Assembly (NCBI GenBank): GCA_900554375.1 | Contig: USHK01000048.1 | Location: 1 to 7,822 of the forward strand | Source: an uncultured Sutterella sp. | Lineage (GTDB): Bacteria > Pseudomonadota > Gammaproteobacteria > Burkholderiales > Burkholderiaceae_F | Direction of reading: 5' to 3' | Length of the DNA stretch: 7,822 nt | Part shown: positions 1 through 6,834 of the stretch, piece by piece | Position numbering within the stretch: the first letter of the stretch is position 1 | Layout: each line of letters begins with the position of its first letter | Made by a program: the position numbers and the translations under genes | Notes under the pieces: generated by a model | What the model was told of the DNA's origin: nothing | What the model saw: the letters and a program-made list of their open reading frames with translations, nothing else | The model's database searches: none

Positions 1-46
1 AGATTCATGAGCGTCTCGTGGGCTCGGAGATGTGTATAAGAGACAG
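1..46 (+). other. Nextera sequencing adapter (artefact, not genomic)
   Basis: Positions 13-46 match the Nextera read-2 transposase adapter, ending in the 19-bp Tn5 mosaic end AGATGTGTATAAGAGACAG (28-46). Positions 5-12 (TCATGAGC) look like an i7 index and 1-4 like the end of the P7 primer. Translated, this gives the familiar database contaminant peptide MGSEMCIRDR, fused in frame to the istA product. Genomic sequence begins at 47. Confidence 0.98.
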
Positions 47-53
47 ATTCTTT

Positions 54-59
54 ATTTGC
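54..59. repeat. Candidate target-site duplication, left copy (ATTTGC)
   Basis: ATTTGC here recurs exactly at 2596-2601, just outside the right end of the IS21-like element. IS21-family elements make target duplications of about 4-8 bp, so a 6-bp repeat is the right size. The call is tentative: the repeat is short, the termini it implies do not match each other well, and the contig ends only 7 bp further left. Confidence 0.4.
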
Positions 60-66
60 TGTCAAC

Positions 67-80
67 TGACAGTTTTTAAA
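67..80 (+). repeat. Probable IS left inverted-repeat motif
   Basis: TGACAGTTTTTAAA pairs with the minus-strand motif TGACTGTTCTTTAAA at 2576-2590, with one substitution and one inserted base. Its TGAC also forms part of a local palindrome CTGTCA-AC-TGACAG (59-72). A transposase-binding role at the IS end is inferred. Confidence 0.4.
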
Positions 81-83
81 GGA
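78..83 (+). promoter_or_regulatory. Ribosome binding site of istA
   Basis: AAAGGA lies 6 nt before the ATG at 90. This fixes the native istA start and excludes the in-frame ATG at 18, which lies inside adapter sequence. Confidence 0.7.
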
Positions 84-89
84 AATTTT

Positions 90-1685
90 ATGAAATACAA
101 AACTGAAACAGTCATTGAGGCAATACGCCTCAAAGAGGCAGGGGTTACGACTTCTGCTATCTCGAAGAAGCTTCTTGCTCCCACGTCTACGATCAATGAG
201 TGGCTCAAGAAAGCCAAGCAGAACAATCTCACTGCGGAAAATTTACGAACATTATCCGAGCAAGACATCGAAGAAATACTCCGGCCGCGCAGCTGGTCTC
301 GTCAAAACGTCGTCTTACCCGACTACGAGGATCTTCTTGTAAAGGCCTCGGCTCCGAAAATGACGGTACAGAACGTCTACTCTCAATATCTGGCTTCTGT
401 TCCTGAAGGCTGTGAGCCTGTTAGCAAAGCGACCTTTTATCGAGAGTTAAAACGAACGAAAGAGCTAGCCTCCAAGGAACTTCAAGATGTCTGTTTACTG
501 AACAGTTTTACTCCGGGCCATATGTGCATGATCGATTACAGCGGGGATGGAGTTTGCTGGAGAAACAAAAACGACGGTTCGGTTAAAACAGCACAGATCT
601 TCGTCGGAGTGCTTTGCTACAGCGGATTGATCTTTTGCACTGCCACAAACGGTCAAACCAGAGAAGACTGGTTGACGGGAATTACCAAGATGTTCCATTA
701 CTTCGATGGGGTCACGGACGAAACCTGGCTTGATAACTCTACTCCTCTGGTAAAAAACGCAGACAAGTATGATCCTGACCTTGCGCCGGAATTTAGTAAT
801 TTCTGCGATTACTACAACACCCTCGGATACGCAGTTGAACCGGGTAAAAGCCGACATAAGGCTCTGGTCGAAAACGCCGTTAAGCAGTTCCAGGACAGAA
901 TTCTGAATCATCTTAACAAACGGAGCTTCTTCGGCATTGAAGAAATAAACAGCGCAATCGAGCCTTTACTCGTCCAGCTTAATAACTCAGAGTTGACTGA
1001 GCGGCCCGGAAGCAGCCGATTCAGTCGATACAAGGAGGAAGAAAGAAACCTGCTGCGACCGCTTCCGCTGATTGAGTACTCAGCGCACAGTAAGGTAATG
1101 AGCAGAAAGGTACGCCCCAACAACCAGATCAGATTAGGCAACGTTCGATATAACGTTCCGTGGGGATATGTTGGAAAAGAGCTGCTGGTAAAGGTGGACA
1201 CCCAAACAAAAGAGATCTCCTTCATTGATCCTTCCGACGGAGAAATCCTTACTACGACAAAGATCCGAAATCCAAGCGACGGGCCTGAGCCTCAAAGGAA
1301 GGATTTAATACCTCAGGACTTGAAGTACCTCGTTGAAAACAAAGAGGAATTGCTGGATCGAATTAGAGTTCAGTTAGGAGACAAGGCATGGGAAGTTGCA
1401 AAACGGCTGGCTAAACCGAATAACAGCATGGCGGTTAGGCACCTAAAAGGGTTCTTATCACTGAGCAAAAAATACGATAAAGACTTCATGGATAAGGTTT
1501 ACGAGGAACTCTTGAAGAAAGCAATAATCAGCTTCAAAGGGTACTGCGACGCGCTGCAGAAAGTAGAACAATCCGAAGGGGTTAGATATAAAAAGAAACG
1601 GCTCAAACATGGTGCAACTTTAGATGTTATTGATTGCCGTTCAGTGCGAGGAGCTGAGTATTACAAAGACCGCTTCAATCAATGA
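90..1685 (+). CDS. istA: IS21-family transposase IstA
   Basis: This is the DDE-type transposase that cuts and joins the ends of an IS21 element, acting on DNA together with the ATPase IstB. The 531-aa product has an N-terminal helix-turn-helix (about residues 16-40, ending TSTINEWLKKAK) and then an RNase-H-like integrase core. The likely catalytic triad is D149 (MIDYSGD), D215 (TWLDNS) and E261 (HKALVENAV). A Mu-transposase-type C-terminal beta domain follows (about 335-390, RLGNVRYNVPWGYVGKELLV). All three acidic residues are present and no frameshift is visible, so the enzyme may be active. The reading frame continues upstream to an ATG at 18, but those 24 codons are adapter plus untranslated DNA; the start at 90 has a good ribosome binding site. 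Nineteen bases separate its stop from istB. TniA/TnsB-type transposases share this fold, but the IstB partner makes IS21 the best call. Confidence 0.93.
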   Translation: MKYKTETVIEAIRLKEAGVTTSAISKKLLAPTSTINEWLKKAKQNNLTAENLRTLSEQDIEEILRPRSWSRQNVVLPDYEDLLVKASAPKMTVQNVYSQYLASVPEGCEPVSKATFYRELKRTKELASKELQDVCLLNSFTPGHMCMIDYSGDGVCWRNKNDGSVKTAQIFVGVLCYSGLIFCTATNGQTREDWLTGITKMFHYFDGVTDETWLDNSTPLVKNADKYDPDLAPEFSNFCDYYNTLGYAVEPGKSRHKALVENAVKQFQDRILNHLNKRSFFGIEEINSAIEPLLVQLNNSELTERPGSSRFSRYKEEERNLLRPLPLIEYSAHSKVMSRKVRPNNQIRLGNVRYNVPWGYVGKELLVKVDTQTKEISFIDPSDGEILTTTKIRNPSDGPEPQRKDLIPQDLKYLVENKEELLDRIRVQLGDKAWEVAKRLAKPNNSMAVRHLKGFLSLSKKYDKDFMDKVYEELLKKAIISFKGYCDALQKVEQSEGVRYKKKRLKHGATLDVIDCRSVRGAEYYKDRFNQ

Positions 1686-1704
1686 TGAAAAATTAGGTGT
1701 AGTG

Positions 1705-2469
1705 ATGACAATGAAAATTGATGCGGCAGAGGTCGCAAAAGTATTTACCGATTTGAAACTCCCGGCAGCTTTTAAAGAATACGAACAGCAACTTGGAGAT
1801 CCCAGTGCAATGAAGTTGGACTTCGGAGATCGTGTTGCCCTGATACTCAGAGCAGAACTGGACAGCAGAACACAAAAAAGAATCCAGAGGCGCATTAAAG
1901 AGAGTGGAATAAGCGACAGCATGGTTGGCCTCGACAACACTATCTTTACTCCTGACAGGGGTATGGACGAAAGCTACGTTCGGGAGCTAGCCAGGTGCGA
2001 ATGGCTCGCTGCAGAGGAGCCCTCCTGGATATTAATCACAGGCAAGTCAGGAACCGGTAAAACCTGGATCATGAAGAGTCTTATTAAGGCCGCAGCTGAG
2101 CGTCAGTACAGGTGCCGCTATGTAAAAACTCGAGATTTAATGGAGGACATAGCGATTGCTGTCGACGAGAAGCGGTTCAGCCGATTAGCAGATCAGCTGG
2201 ACCGCTATGACCTTATCGGGCTTGACGACTTCAATCTTTTAAAGGCAAAAGATGAGGTCAGAGAGGCAATGTTAGAGGTGTTTGACCGACGGTGGAATAA
2301 ACGAGGTCTAATCATCTCCAGTCAGTACCCGTTTGATCAATGGTACGAGTATATCGGAGGAAGAGGTGATCAAAGGGATGCCATGATGGATCGCATTGCA
2401 AACGGCAGTCATCGGTTGGAACTTAAAGGGCCTTCAATGCGTGAAAAACGTGAAAAGGTTATGAAGTAA
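1705..2469 (+). CDS. istB: IS21-family transposition helper ATPase IstB
   Basis: IstB is the DnaC-like AAA+ ATPase that assembles on target DNA and stimulates IstA. From the ATG at 1705 the product is 254 aa, typical for IstB. An N-terminal helical region (about 1-85) contacts DNA or IstA in the family. The ATPase follows, with Walker A GKSGTGKT (113-120), Walker B IGLDD (171-175), a sensor-type segment IISSQYPFDQWYE, and the characteristic IstB ending DRIANGSHRLELKGPSMR. The frame is open back to an ATG at 1624 inside istA, but that extension has no IstB-like content, whereas the ATG at 1705 follows an AGG-containing site (1695-1697) by 7 nt. ATG 1711 is a second possible start. Coupled translation with istA is likely given the 19-nt gap. 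The gene appears intact. Confidence 0.95.
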   Translation: MTMKIDAAEVAKVFTDLKLPAAFKEYEQQLGDPSAMKLDFGDRVALILRAELDSRTQKRIQRRIKESGISDSMVGLDNTIFTPDRGMDESYVRELARCEWLAAEEPSWILITGKSGTGKTWIMKSLIKAAAERQYRCRYVKTRDLMEDIAIAVDEKRFSRLADQLDRYDLIGLDDFNLLKAKDEVREAMLEVFDRRWNKRGLIISSQYPFDQWYEYIGGRGDQRDAMMDRIANGSHRLELKGPSMREKREKVMK

Positions 2470-2538
2470 AAAATTTGTCTCCCCGGCCTAAATCACCCTC
2501 GGCCTCCGGCCTCGGTTGATTTAGGCCGGGGAGACAAA
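2468..2538 (-). terminator. Strong hairpin with U-tract on the minus strand (leftward terminator)
   Basis: Two perfect 22-nt arms (2474-2495 and 2517-2538) flank a 21-nt loop. On the minus strand the stem is followed directly by six Ts (complement of A2468-2473), the form of a Rho-independent terminator for leftward transcription. On the plus strand it is followed by GCCAAAAAG, with no U-tract, so it should not act as a classical terminator for istAB. The loop contains a tandem 7-mer CGGCCTC (2500-2513) and can itself fold. A plausible role is insulating the IS from transcription entering from the right. Confidence 0.65.
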
Positions 2539-2595
2539 GCCAAAAAGAAAGGAACTGGAAGCCAAAATCTAAGGATTTAAAGAACAGTCACGGAA
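2470..2595 (+). other. Non-coding right tail of the IS
   Basis: There is no credible gene between istB and the relaxase fragment. The stretch holds the 22-bp inverted repeat, then a purine-rich segment (2541-2575) and the probable right terminal repeat (2576-2590). The relaxase frame is closed by a TAA at 2578-2580, inside the IS, which fits foreign DNA interrupting that gene. Confidence 0.5.
2576..2590 (-). repeat. Probable IS right inverted-repeat motif
   Basis: Read on the minus strand this is TGACTGTTCTTTAAA, nearly identical to TGACAGTTTTTAAA at 67-80. The plus-strand end is ...GTCA, giving the TG...CA form common at IS21 termini. Confidence 0.4.
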
Positions 2596-2601
2596 ATTTG
2601 C
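2596..2601. repeat. Candidate target-site duplication, right copy (ATTTGC)
   Basis: Identical to 54-59. In the relaxase frame it reads Ile-Cys and continues open into the gene that starts at ATG 2620, as expected if the IS split a longer traI reading frame here. Confidence 0.4.
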
Positions 2602-2619
2602 GAAAAGCCAGCGGAAATA

Positions 2620-3582
2620 ATGAGAAAAATCCAAAAAACTAATCCGCGGATTTTGGAATGGGTTAGGGATGCCCTCGTTAATAACGAAGGACCCTACAAA
2701 GAAGTACTCGACGCTGCGGAACATAGAGTGGTTCAACAGGAAATGCGAGATCGCTGCATGACAGACGCGGCCGATTGCATTAATGGAGATTGGAACCCAC
2801 AGGCCTTATTCACAATTGAGGCCCTTAGACAACTCCAATGCCAAGAAAAAATAACCGTAAATCGCTCAGATAGCGATATATATTGCACACGATCCGGAGC
2901 GCTTTTGGTTTTGAGTGAAAGCCTAGTCGAAAAGATCCGTTCTTATATGCTGGAAAAGGGGATAACGTGTATACCCTCAACTATCAATGGATTTATTGAT
3001 TGTCTTGCGCTAGCAAAAACAATTGTTCCTTTTGCCTGGGAAAAGAACGGGGCCATAGCATATGTTTGGCCAATTGATATTCAAATTGAAAGCAATCGAA
3101 TCCGCCGCGTCAAAGCCATCCGATTTGATCGCTGGGATGCATTGTTTGCGTGGGATGAGTACCCTTCAAGACTTGCCTCCTGTATTTCGGAAGAGTACAG
3201 GTTTGAACCCTGGAATCCTGAAAAAGAGCTCAAGGAAGTCTCTGAGCTGGATTTCAGGGCTAAGTCAGTCTGTGAAAAGAAAAAACAAGAGCGGCCTATC
3301 GAAAAATCTGCAGCAGAAAAAGCAAAAGACGGATGTAAAGAAGCTCTATCAGAACTCTTGAAAGCACGAGACGGAGCTGCTTCGATTTTTCGGCTGAAGG
3401 AAGTTCCGTCCGCAGAACCTTATCTCGTTTTTAGTTCCGAAGATCTGGAGCAGTTTCTTCGTGACCATTCCATAAGCGGGAAAAGTTTTGAAGTGTTCCT
3501 TGCTCTTGGGGAGGAAAAGGACAAGATTCGCTTTGACTCAGAAAAGAACCTCATTTGTTTTCTAGAGAAAAACCATGGATAA
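2620..3582 (+). CDS. traI: C-terminal part of a MOBH-type conjugative relaxase (TraI-like, 5'-truncated)
   Basis: Full-length ICE relaxases of this class are roughly 600-700 aa, with an N-terminal HD-type nuclease domain that nicks oriT and a C-terminal TraI_2_C domain. Only 320 aa are present from the first ATG, and I see no histidine-rich HD motif. Residues about 8-45 resemble the linker region, and about 58-187 resemble TraI_2_C (ITVNRSDSDIYCTRSGALLV, GITCIPSTINGFIDCL, KAIRF). A charged linker (200-245) and a small C-terminal region follow. The frame is open upstream to 2581, so homology probably starts before the ATG, near 2596 where the IS ends. The ribosome site is weak (GCGGA, 4 nt before ATG). 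The last 8 bases overlap traD, so translating this remnant may still matter for traD expression. The family call rests on sequence pattern and position directly before traD. It could instead be a naturally split relaxase subunit. Confidence 0.72.
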   Translation: MRKIQKTNPRILEWVRDALVNNEGPYKEVLDAAEHRVVQQEMRDRCMTDAADCINGDWNPQALFTIEALRQLQCQEKITVNRSDSDIYCTRSGALLVLSESLVEKIRSYMLEKGITCIPSTINGFIDCLALAKTIVPFAWEKNGAIAYVWPIDIQIESNRIRRVKAIRFDRWDALFAWDEYPSRLASCISEEYRFEPWNPEKELKEVSELDFRAKSVCEKKKQERPIEKSAAEKAKDGCKEALSELLKARDGAASIFRLKEVPSAEPYLVFSSEDLEQFLRDHSISGKSFEVFLALGEEKDKIRFDSEKNLICFLEKNHG

Positions 3583-5491
3583 AAAAATCAGTCGAGTGCA
3601 AATACTTAAACACCATGACAGCTTTGTTTGTCAGTTTTACCTCTGTTTATTGACGATTACGGGTTATGCTGCCGCGGCATGGTTAGAAAGCATTCCGCAG
3701 TTACTTTGCTTGCCTGTATGCATCGCTTCCTCATTTGGACTGTTTTTATCCAGCCGAAAACTTAGCGCTATTGCATCTTTAAAAAGCCGGATCTCTCAGA
3801 TAAATTTTCCTCAAACCAGCGCAGATAATTTTATTGATTATTTGGAGAAGGAAGGTAAAGACAGCGCTCTATATATGGGAAAAGGAGGCTCCTGGGAGTC
3901 TTCTCAATGTCAGGAGGCAAGTGATTTTTTGAAATGTGATGCCTCATCCTTACAAAGAAAATTCATCAAAAGAAGGATGATCCTTAAAAGTTTGAAGAAT
4001 TTTAGGAAATGGATCTTCCATCCGCTTAAGAGCCTGTTTACTCTTAGAAAGGATTTATCTTTCCTCATCCAGGCGTCAGGACAGCAATGGATTTCTGCGC
4101 TGCTTCCGGAAGAAAACGCAATTTGGCAAAAAGCCTCTCATAGAGCCGGTCATATGTTGATTGTCGGAGGGGCCGGAGCCGGAAAGACCCAAACCATGAT
4201 CATTTTCATCATCCAAGATATTTGGGTTTCACGTGCTGTGCTCATTATTGATCCTAAAGGAGACAACGATATCCGCAATGCGGTCTATTTTTCCTACAAA
4301 AAGAGGAGCGGCAATACAAAAGGCATTTTTGAATTCGATCTTGCATATCCTGAACGCTCTATTCATCTTGATCTGTTCTCAAATTGCTCCCGCCCCACTG
4401 AAATCGCTACGAAAATTTGTGATTGTCTTCCAAAAGAAACCGCAAATTCAGAGTTCAGCAAGATGGGAGAATCATTTCTGAAAACTGTCTGCCAGGGAAT
4501 TTCGATCGCAAATAAACCGCTTACGTTCAAAAGGATTTATTACTACATTAACAATCGGGAAAAACTGCTTGTTGATTGTCTTGAGGGATACCTCAAAGAG
4601 GTTCTAGGCAAGGAACGCTTCAAGGATTTATGTTCCGACATTCGAATCCACAAAAAAGACAAAATGGAGACCTATTTGAACACCTACAGGGGGTTTGATA
4701 GGAACGATGATGTTGAATCTGTCATTAAGTTTGCAGATTACGATGAAGAATTCATTTATAAGCGCGCGATTATGGTTTTTCAGATTGTTGAAAAACTTGC
4801 AACCGGAGACATCGGCAAGCTTTTAGATCCTGAAGATGCTTCTGCAAATAGAACTCTGAGTCTAAGAGACATTGTTGACAATCAATGGGTACTTCTCGTG
4901 TCCTTGCATGCAATGAAGGATCCCGACTTATCCCGAATCGTCGGCTCTTTAATTCTTTCTGATCTGACAGCCCTTGCCGGATCCCGATATGCGTATGAAA
5001 AAGGTCGGCTTAGTAAGGTAGCTCTTTACGTGGACGAAGCTAGTGAAGTCTTGAGTGAACCTTTTATCCAGCTGCTAAACAAGGGACGCGGAGCAGGATT
5101 TCTTACCTGTTTGGCCACCCAAACAGTCTCGGACTTTATCGCCAGGACAAGAAATAAGGCAGAGGCGGACAAAGTTTTAGGGAATTTAAACAACCTTCTT
5201 TGCATGCGTTCCAACGACGGAGAAACTCATCGGTATTTTGCAGAACGAATCACTAAGTCGACCGTAAAAAGTTGGATGGTTAGTCACGCTGTTATGGCCT
5301 CTGCGGATTCCTTTTATTCGCAAAGGGGAACGTTAAGCGAAAGTGTTTCGGAGACTGAAAGTGAATTGGTTCCTCCGGAAATTCTCTCTTCCCTGCCCAA
5401 CGGGGAGTGCTTTGCCGTAATAAGCGGCGGTCATGTCGTTAAGACTCGAATGCCGTACGTAAGTTTTCCAGACTGGGAGACAACAAAATGA
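3575..5491 (+). CDS. traD: Type IV coupling protein TraD (SXT/TOL/PFGI-1 class)
   Basis: TraD is the inner-membrane hexameric ATPase that delivers the relaxase-DNA complex to the type IV secretion channel. The 638-aa product has the usual length for the ICE subfamily. Two hydrophobic segments at the N-terminus (about 17-37 and 41-60) anchor it. The cytoplasmic motor has Walker A GGAGAGKT (198-205), followed by the VirD4/TraG-type motif AVLIIDPKGDND. Walker B is VALYVDE (D487, E488), followed by a conserved RGAGFLTCLATQT segment. An all-alpha insertion lies between the Walker motifs. The start overlaps the relaxase fragment by 8 bp, and the stop overlaps the next start by 4 bp (ATGA), so the three genes are translationally coupled. 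The gene appears intact, and all nucleotide-binding residues I can identify are present. Confidence 0.93.
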   Translation: MDKKISRVQILKHHDSFVCQFYLCLLTITGYAAAAWLESIPQLLCLPVCIASSFGLFLSSRKLSAIASLKSRISQINFPQTSADNFIDYLEKEGKDSALYMGKGGSWESSQCQEASDFLKCDASSLQRKFIKRRMILKSLKNFRKWIFHPLKSLFTLRKDLSFLIQASGQQWISALLPEENAIWQKASHRAGHMLIVGGAGAGKTQTMIIFIIQDIWVSRAVLIIDPKGDNDIRNAVYFSYKKRSGNTKGIFEFDLAYPERSIHLDLFSNCSRPTEIATKICDCLPKETANSEFSKMGESFLKTVCQGISIANKPLTFKRIYYYINNREKLLVDCLEGYLKEVLGKERFKDLCSDIRIHKKDKMETYLNTYRGFDRNDDVESVIKFADYDEEFIYKRAIMVFQIVEKLATGDIGKLLDPEDASANRTLSLRDIVDNQWVLLVSLHAMKDPDLSRIVGSLILSDLTALAGSRYAYEKGRLSKVALYVDEASEVLSEPFIQLLNKGRGAGFLTCLATQTVSDFIARTRNKAEADKVLGNLNNLLCMRSNDGETHRYFAERITKSTVKSWMVSHAVMASADSFYSQRGTLSESVSETESELVPPEILSSLPNGECFAVISGGHVVKTRMPYVSFPDWETTK

Positions 5492-6099
5492 ATGAGAAAA
5501 AACGCAGCGGTCTTGCCTCTATATTTTTCATAGCCATGATGCTCGGAGTTTTCTTTTGTGTGATGTTCCCTTCCGTACAAACTCCAAAACAGAAGTGGCA
5601 AGGGGAAGTGACTGCAATTTATAAACTGCTCGGACCATCTCTGTCTGAGATTCCTGCAGCTACGAGTTCTGAAATTTACAAGTCAGGGTACCGGTTCATC
5701 ACTGACTCATTCAACTTTCGTGTTCCGAACAGTGAAAAAGCTCCGTTTAGGAAATGGGGAGAAAAACTTGGTCATGGTTGGTATGAACTTCAGTATTACA
5801 TACTTACCGTACTTTTCAGATTGACTGCAGCAGTCTATTGGTTTGTATTGCTGCTGCCGGCATTGTTTGTTTCGATTTTATTTGCAGGCCTCGAAAGACG
5901 GTTTGCCAAGGAAACTTTTCTTTATACGTCTCCTTGGAAGTTAAAGCTATCTTCAACTTTCTTGCGCTTCCTGATTTTAGCGGCATTCTTGTTAATTTTC
6001 CTTCCTTTCTCACTTCCTCCGGAGGGACTTCTGGTAACTATTGGTTTGCTTTGCGCCTTTGCGGGACTGCCAATTTTCAATCTTCAGAAAAATATTTAG
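5488..6099 (+). CDS. ICE membrane protein, DUF4400 / PFL_4697-like
   Basis: This 203-aa protein has four likely membrane helices (about 10-30, 104-136, 156-174 and 180-197) and a soluble, probably periplasmic, stretch between the first and second (about 31-100). In SXT- and PFGI-1-type ICEs the gene directly after traD encodes a DUF4400 membrane protein with this topology and with an Arg-rich segment after the second helix, here GLERRFAKETFLY (134-146). Its exact role is unknown; the fixed position beside traD suggests it aids the coupling protein or membrane assembly. The start is supported by GGGAG at 5475-5479, 8 nt upstream, and by the ATGA overlap with traD. Assignment relies on topology and position more than on strong motifs. 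Confidence 0.7.
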   Translation: MNEKKRSGLASIFFIAMMLGVFFCVMFPSVQTPKQKWQGEVTAIYKLLGPSLSEIPAATSSEIYKSGYRFITDSFNFRVPNSEKAPFRKWGEKLGHGWYELQYYILTVLFRLTAAVYWFVLLLPALFVSILFAGLERRFAKETFLYTSPWKLKLSSTFLRFLILAAFLLIFLPFSLPPEGLLVTIGLLCAFAGLPIFNLQKNI

Positions 6100-6108
6100 G
6101 ACTCCATC

Positions 6109-6834
6109 ATGACTTCAGATACTCTTTTAACTCCTCAGGTATTGGAGGACGAACTCCCTGAAAACCATGAAAAAACAGGTAAAGAGCACTCGCGCCCCTT
6201 CTTTACGCAGTCTTTGACATTGAGAACTTGTCAAGCGCAAAAGCTCTTTGAGAGAACTTTTGACAAGCTGAATTCTCAACTTTATGCCGCAACGAAGGTA
6301 TTGAGATTGCAAAACCGAACTAAGGAGGCACGAGAAAATGAGGCAGCTATCGAGAACCTTTTTTTAGCCTTTGGCAAAGAGCTGAACGATACGATGACTC
6401 AGGTGCGAGAGACACTCAAAGAGCGACTGGGCCAGGACGTGCCGGCGCTCGCTTACGACCACACTCTCACCATTGAGGCTAAAGCAAGTTCCAGTTTCTC
6501 TTTAAGAGTTATAAATTTATTTGCCATCCTCGATGAACTCATTGCAACTACCGAGTTGTTGGAGATAAACAATCTAATCAGTTCGGAGATGAGCGACAAA
6601 ACAGCAAAGTCTTGGTGTCATGCTTTTCGAAAGTTTGCTAATCAAATTCGTGAGATCAGAAGTCGTAGCTTCCCAAAGGCGAGCGAGGAGAACGCCGAGG
6701 CAAGTGGACCGGAAGCAACGCTGGTCAAAAGTGACGACAAATCGGCGGACTTGCTCCCAAGTTCAATGCCGGAGCAGGAACCTGTGATTCAGGCAACTAA
6801 CAAGGAAGATAAAACCGCAGAAGTTCTGCCATGA
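6109..6834 (+). CDS. Possible ICE PFL_4669/AcaB-like (DUF1845) family protein
   Basis: The 241-aa product is soluble and mostly helical. After a short acidic N-terminus (1-30) comes SLTLRTCQAQKLFERT (35-50), which resembles the opening of PFL_4669/AcaB-like proteins found in ICEs and IncA/C-type plasmids. A long helical region follows (50-110). A second conserved-looking part, ASSSFSLRVINLFAILDELI (126-145), ends in FANQIREIRSRSF (176-188), also reminiscent of that family. The tail (189-241) is Glu/Ser/Pro/Ala-rich and probably disordered. AcaB itself helps activate transfer genes, but whether this protein regulates anything is inference. The gene starts 9 bp after the previous stop, with AGGA at 6098-6101, 7 nt before the ATG. 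The family call is a weak pattern match. Confidence 0.5.
   Translation: MTSDTLLTPQVLEDELPENHEKTGKEHSRPFFTQSLTLRTCQAQKLFERTFDKLNSQLYAATKVLRLQNRTKEARENEAAIENLFLAFGKELNDTMTQVRETLKERLGQDVPALAYDHTLTIEAKASSSFSLRVINLFAILDELIATTELLEINNLISSEMSDKTAKSWCHAFRKFANQIREIRSRSFPKASEENAEASGPEATLVKSDDKSADLLPSSMPEQEPVIQATNKEDKTAEVLP

Larger units (their letters stand above)
60..2595 (+). mobile_element. IS21-family insertion sequence (boundaries tentative)
   Basis: The element carries istA and istB in the standard IS21 order and strand. Its implied length of about 2.5 kb is at the upper end of the usual range for the family. Boundaries were set by the flanking ATTTGC repeat. Inside them, TGACAGTTTTTAAA (67-80) is nearly the reverse complement of 2576-2590 (TGACTGTTCTTTAAA on the minus strand; one substitution and one indel), which looks like part of the terminal inverted repeats. 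An alternative model ends the element exactly at these TGAC/GTCA motifs (67 and 2590), but then no target duplication is visible. The leader before istA is only about 30 bp, short for the family, so the true left end might lie outside the contig. Presence of an IS21 element is secure; the exact ends are not. Confidence 0.55.

Noticed and set aside
59..77. Terminator at the left end: CTGTCA-AC-TGACAG followed by five Ts.
   Set aside because: A 6-bp stem with a 2-nt loop is too constrained to fold well, and the T-run lies in the istA leader just before its ribosome site. It fits better as part of an IS end.
495..911. Minus-strand open frame of 138 codons inside istA.
   Set aside because: It lies wholly opposite the conserved DDE core, has no recognisable domain and no ribosome site that stands out; it is a shadow of istA.
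2474..2538. Classical Rho-independent terminator for istAB on the plus strand, or a transposon terminal repeat.
   Set aside because: On the plus strand the stem is followed by GCCAAAAAG with no U-tract. The two arms lie 21 nt apart on one side of the element, so they are a hairpin, not element ends.
90..2595. istA/istB as core genes of a Tn7-like or CRISPR-associated transposon (TnsB/TnsC), with TGTCA/TGACA motifs near the left end.
   Set aside because: The ATPase has the length and ending of IstB rather than TnsC/TniB. No TniQ, Cas gene or CRISPR array is present, and one TGTCA-AC-TGACA palindrome is not a set of transposase-binding repeats.
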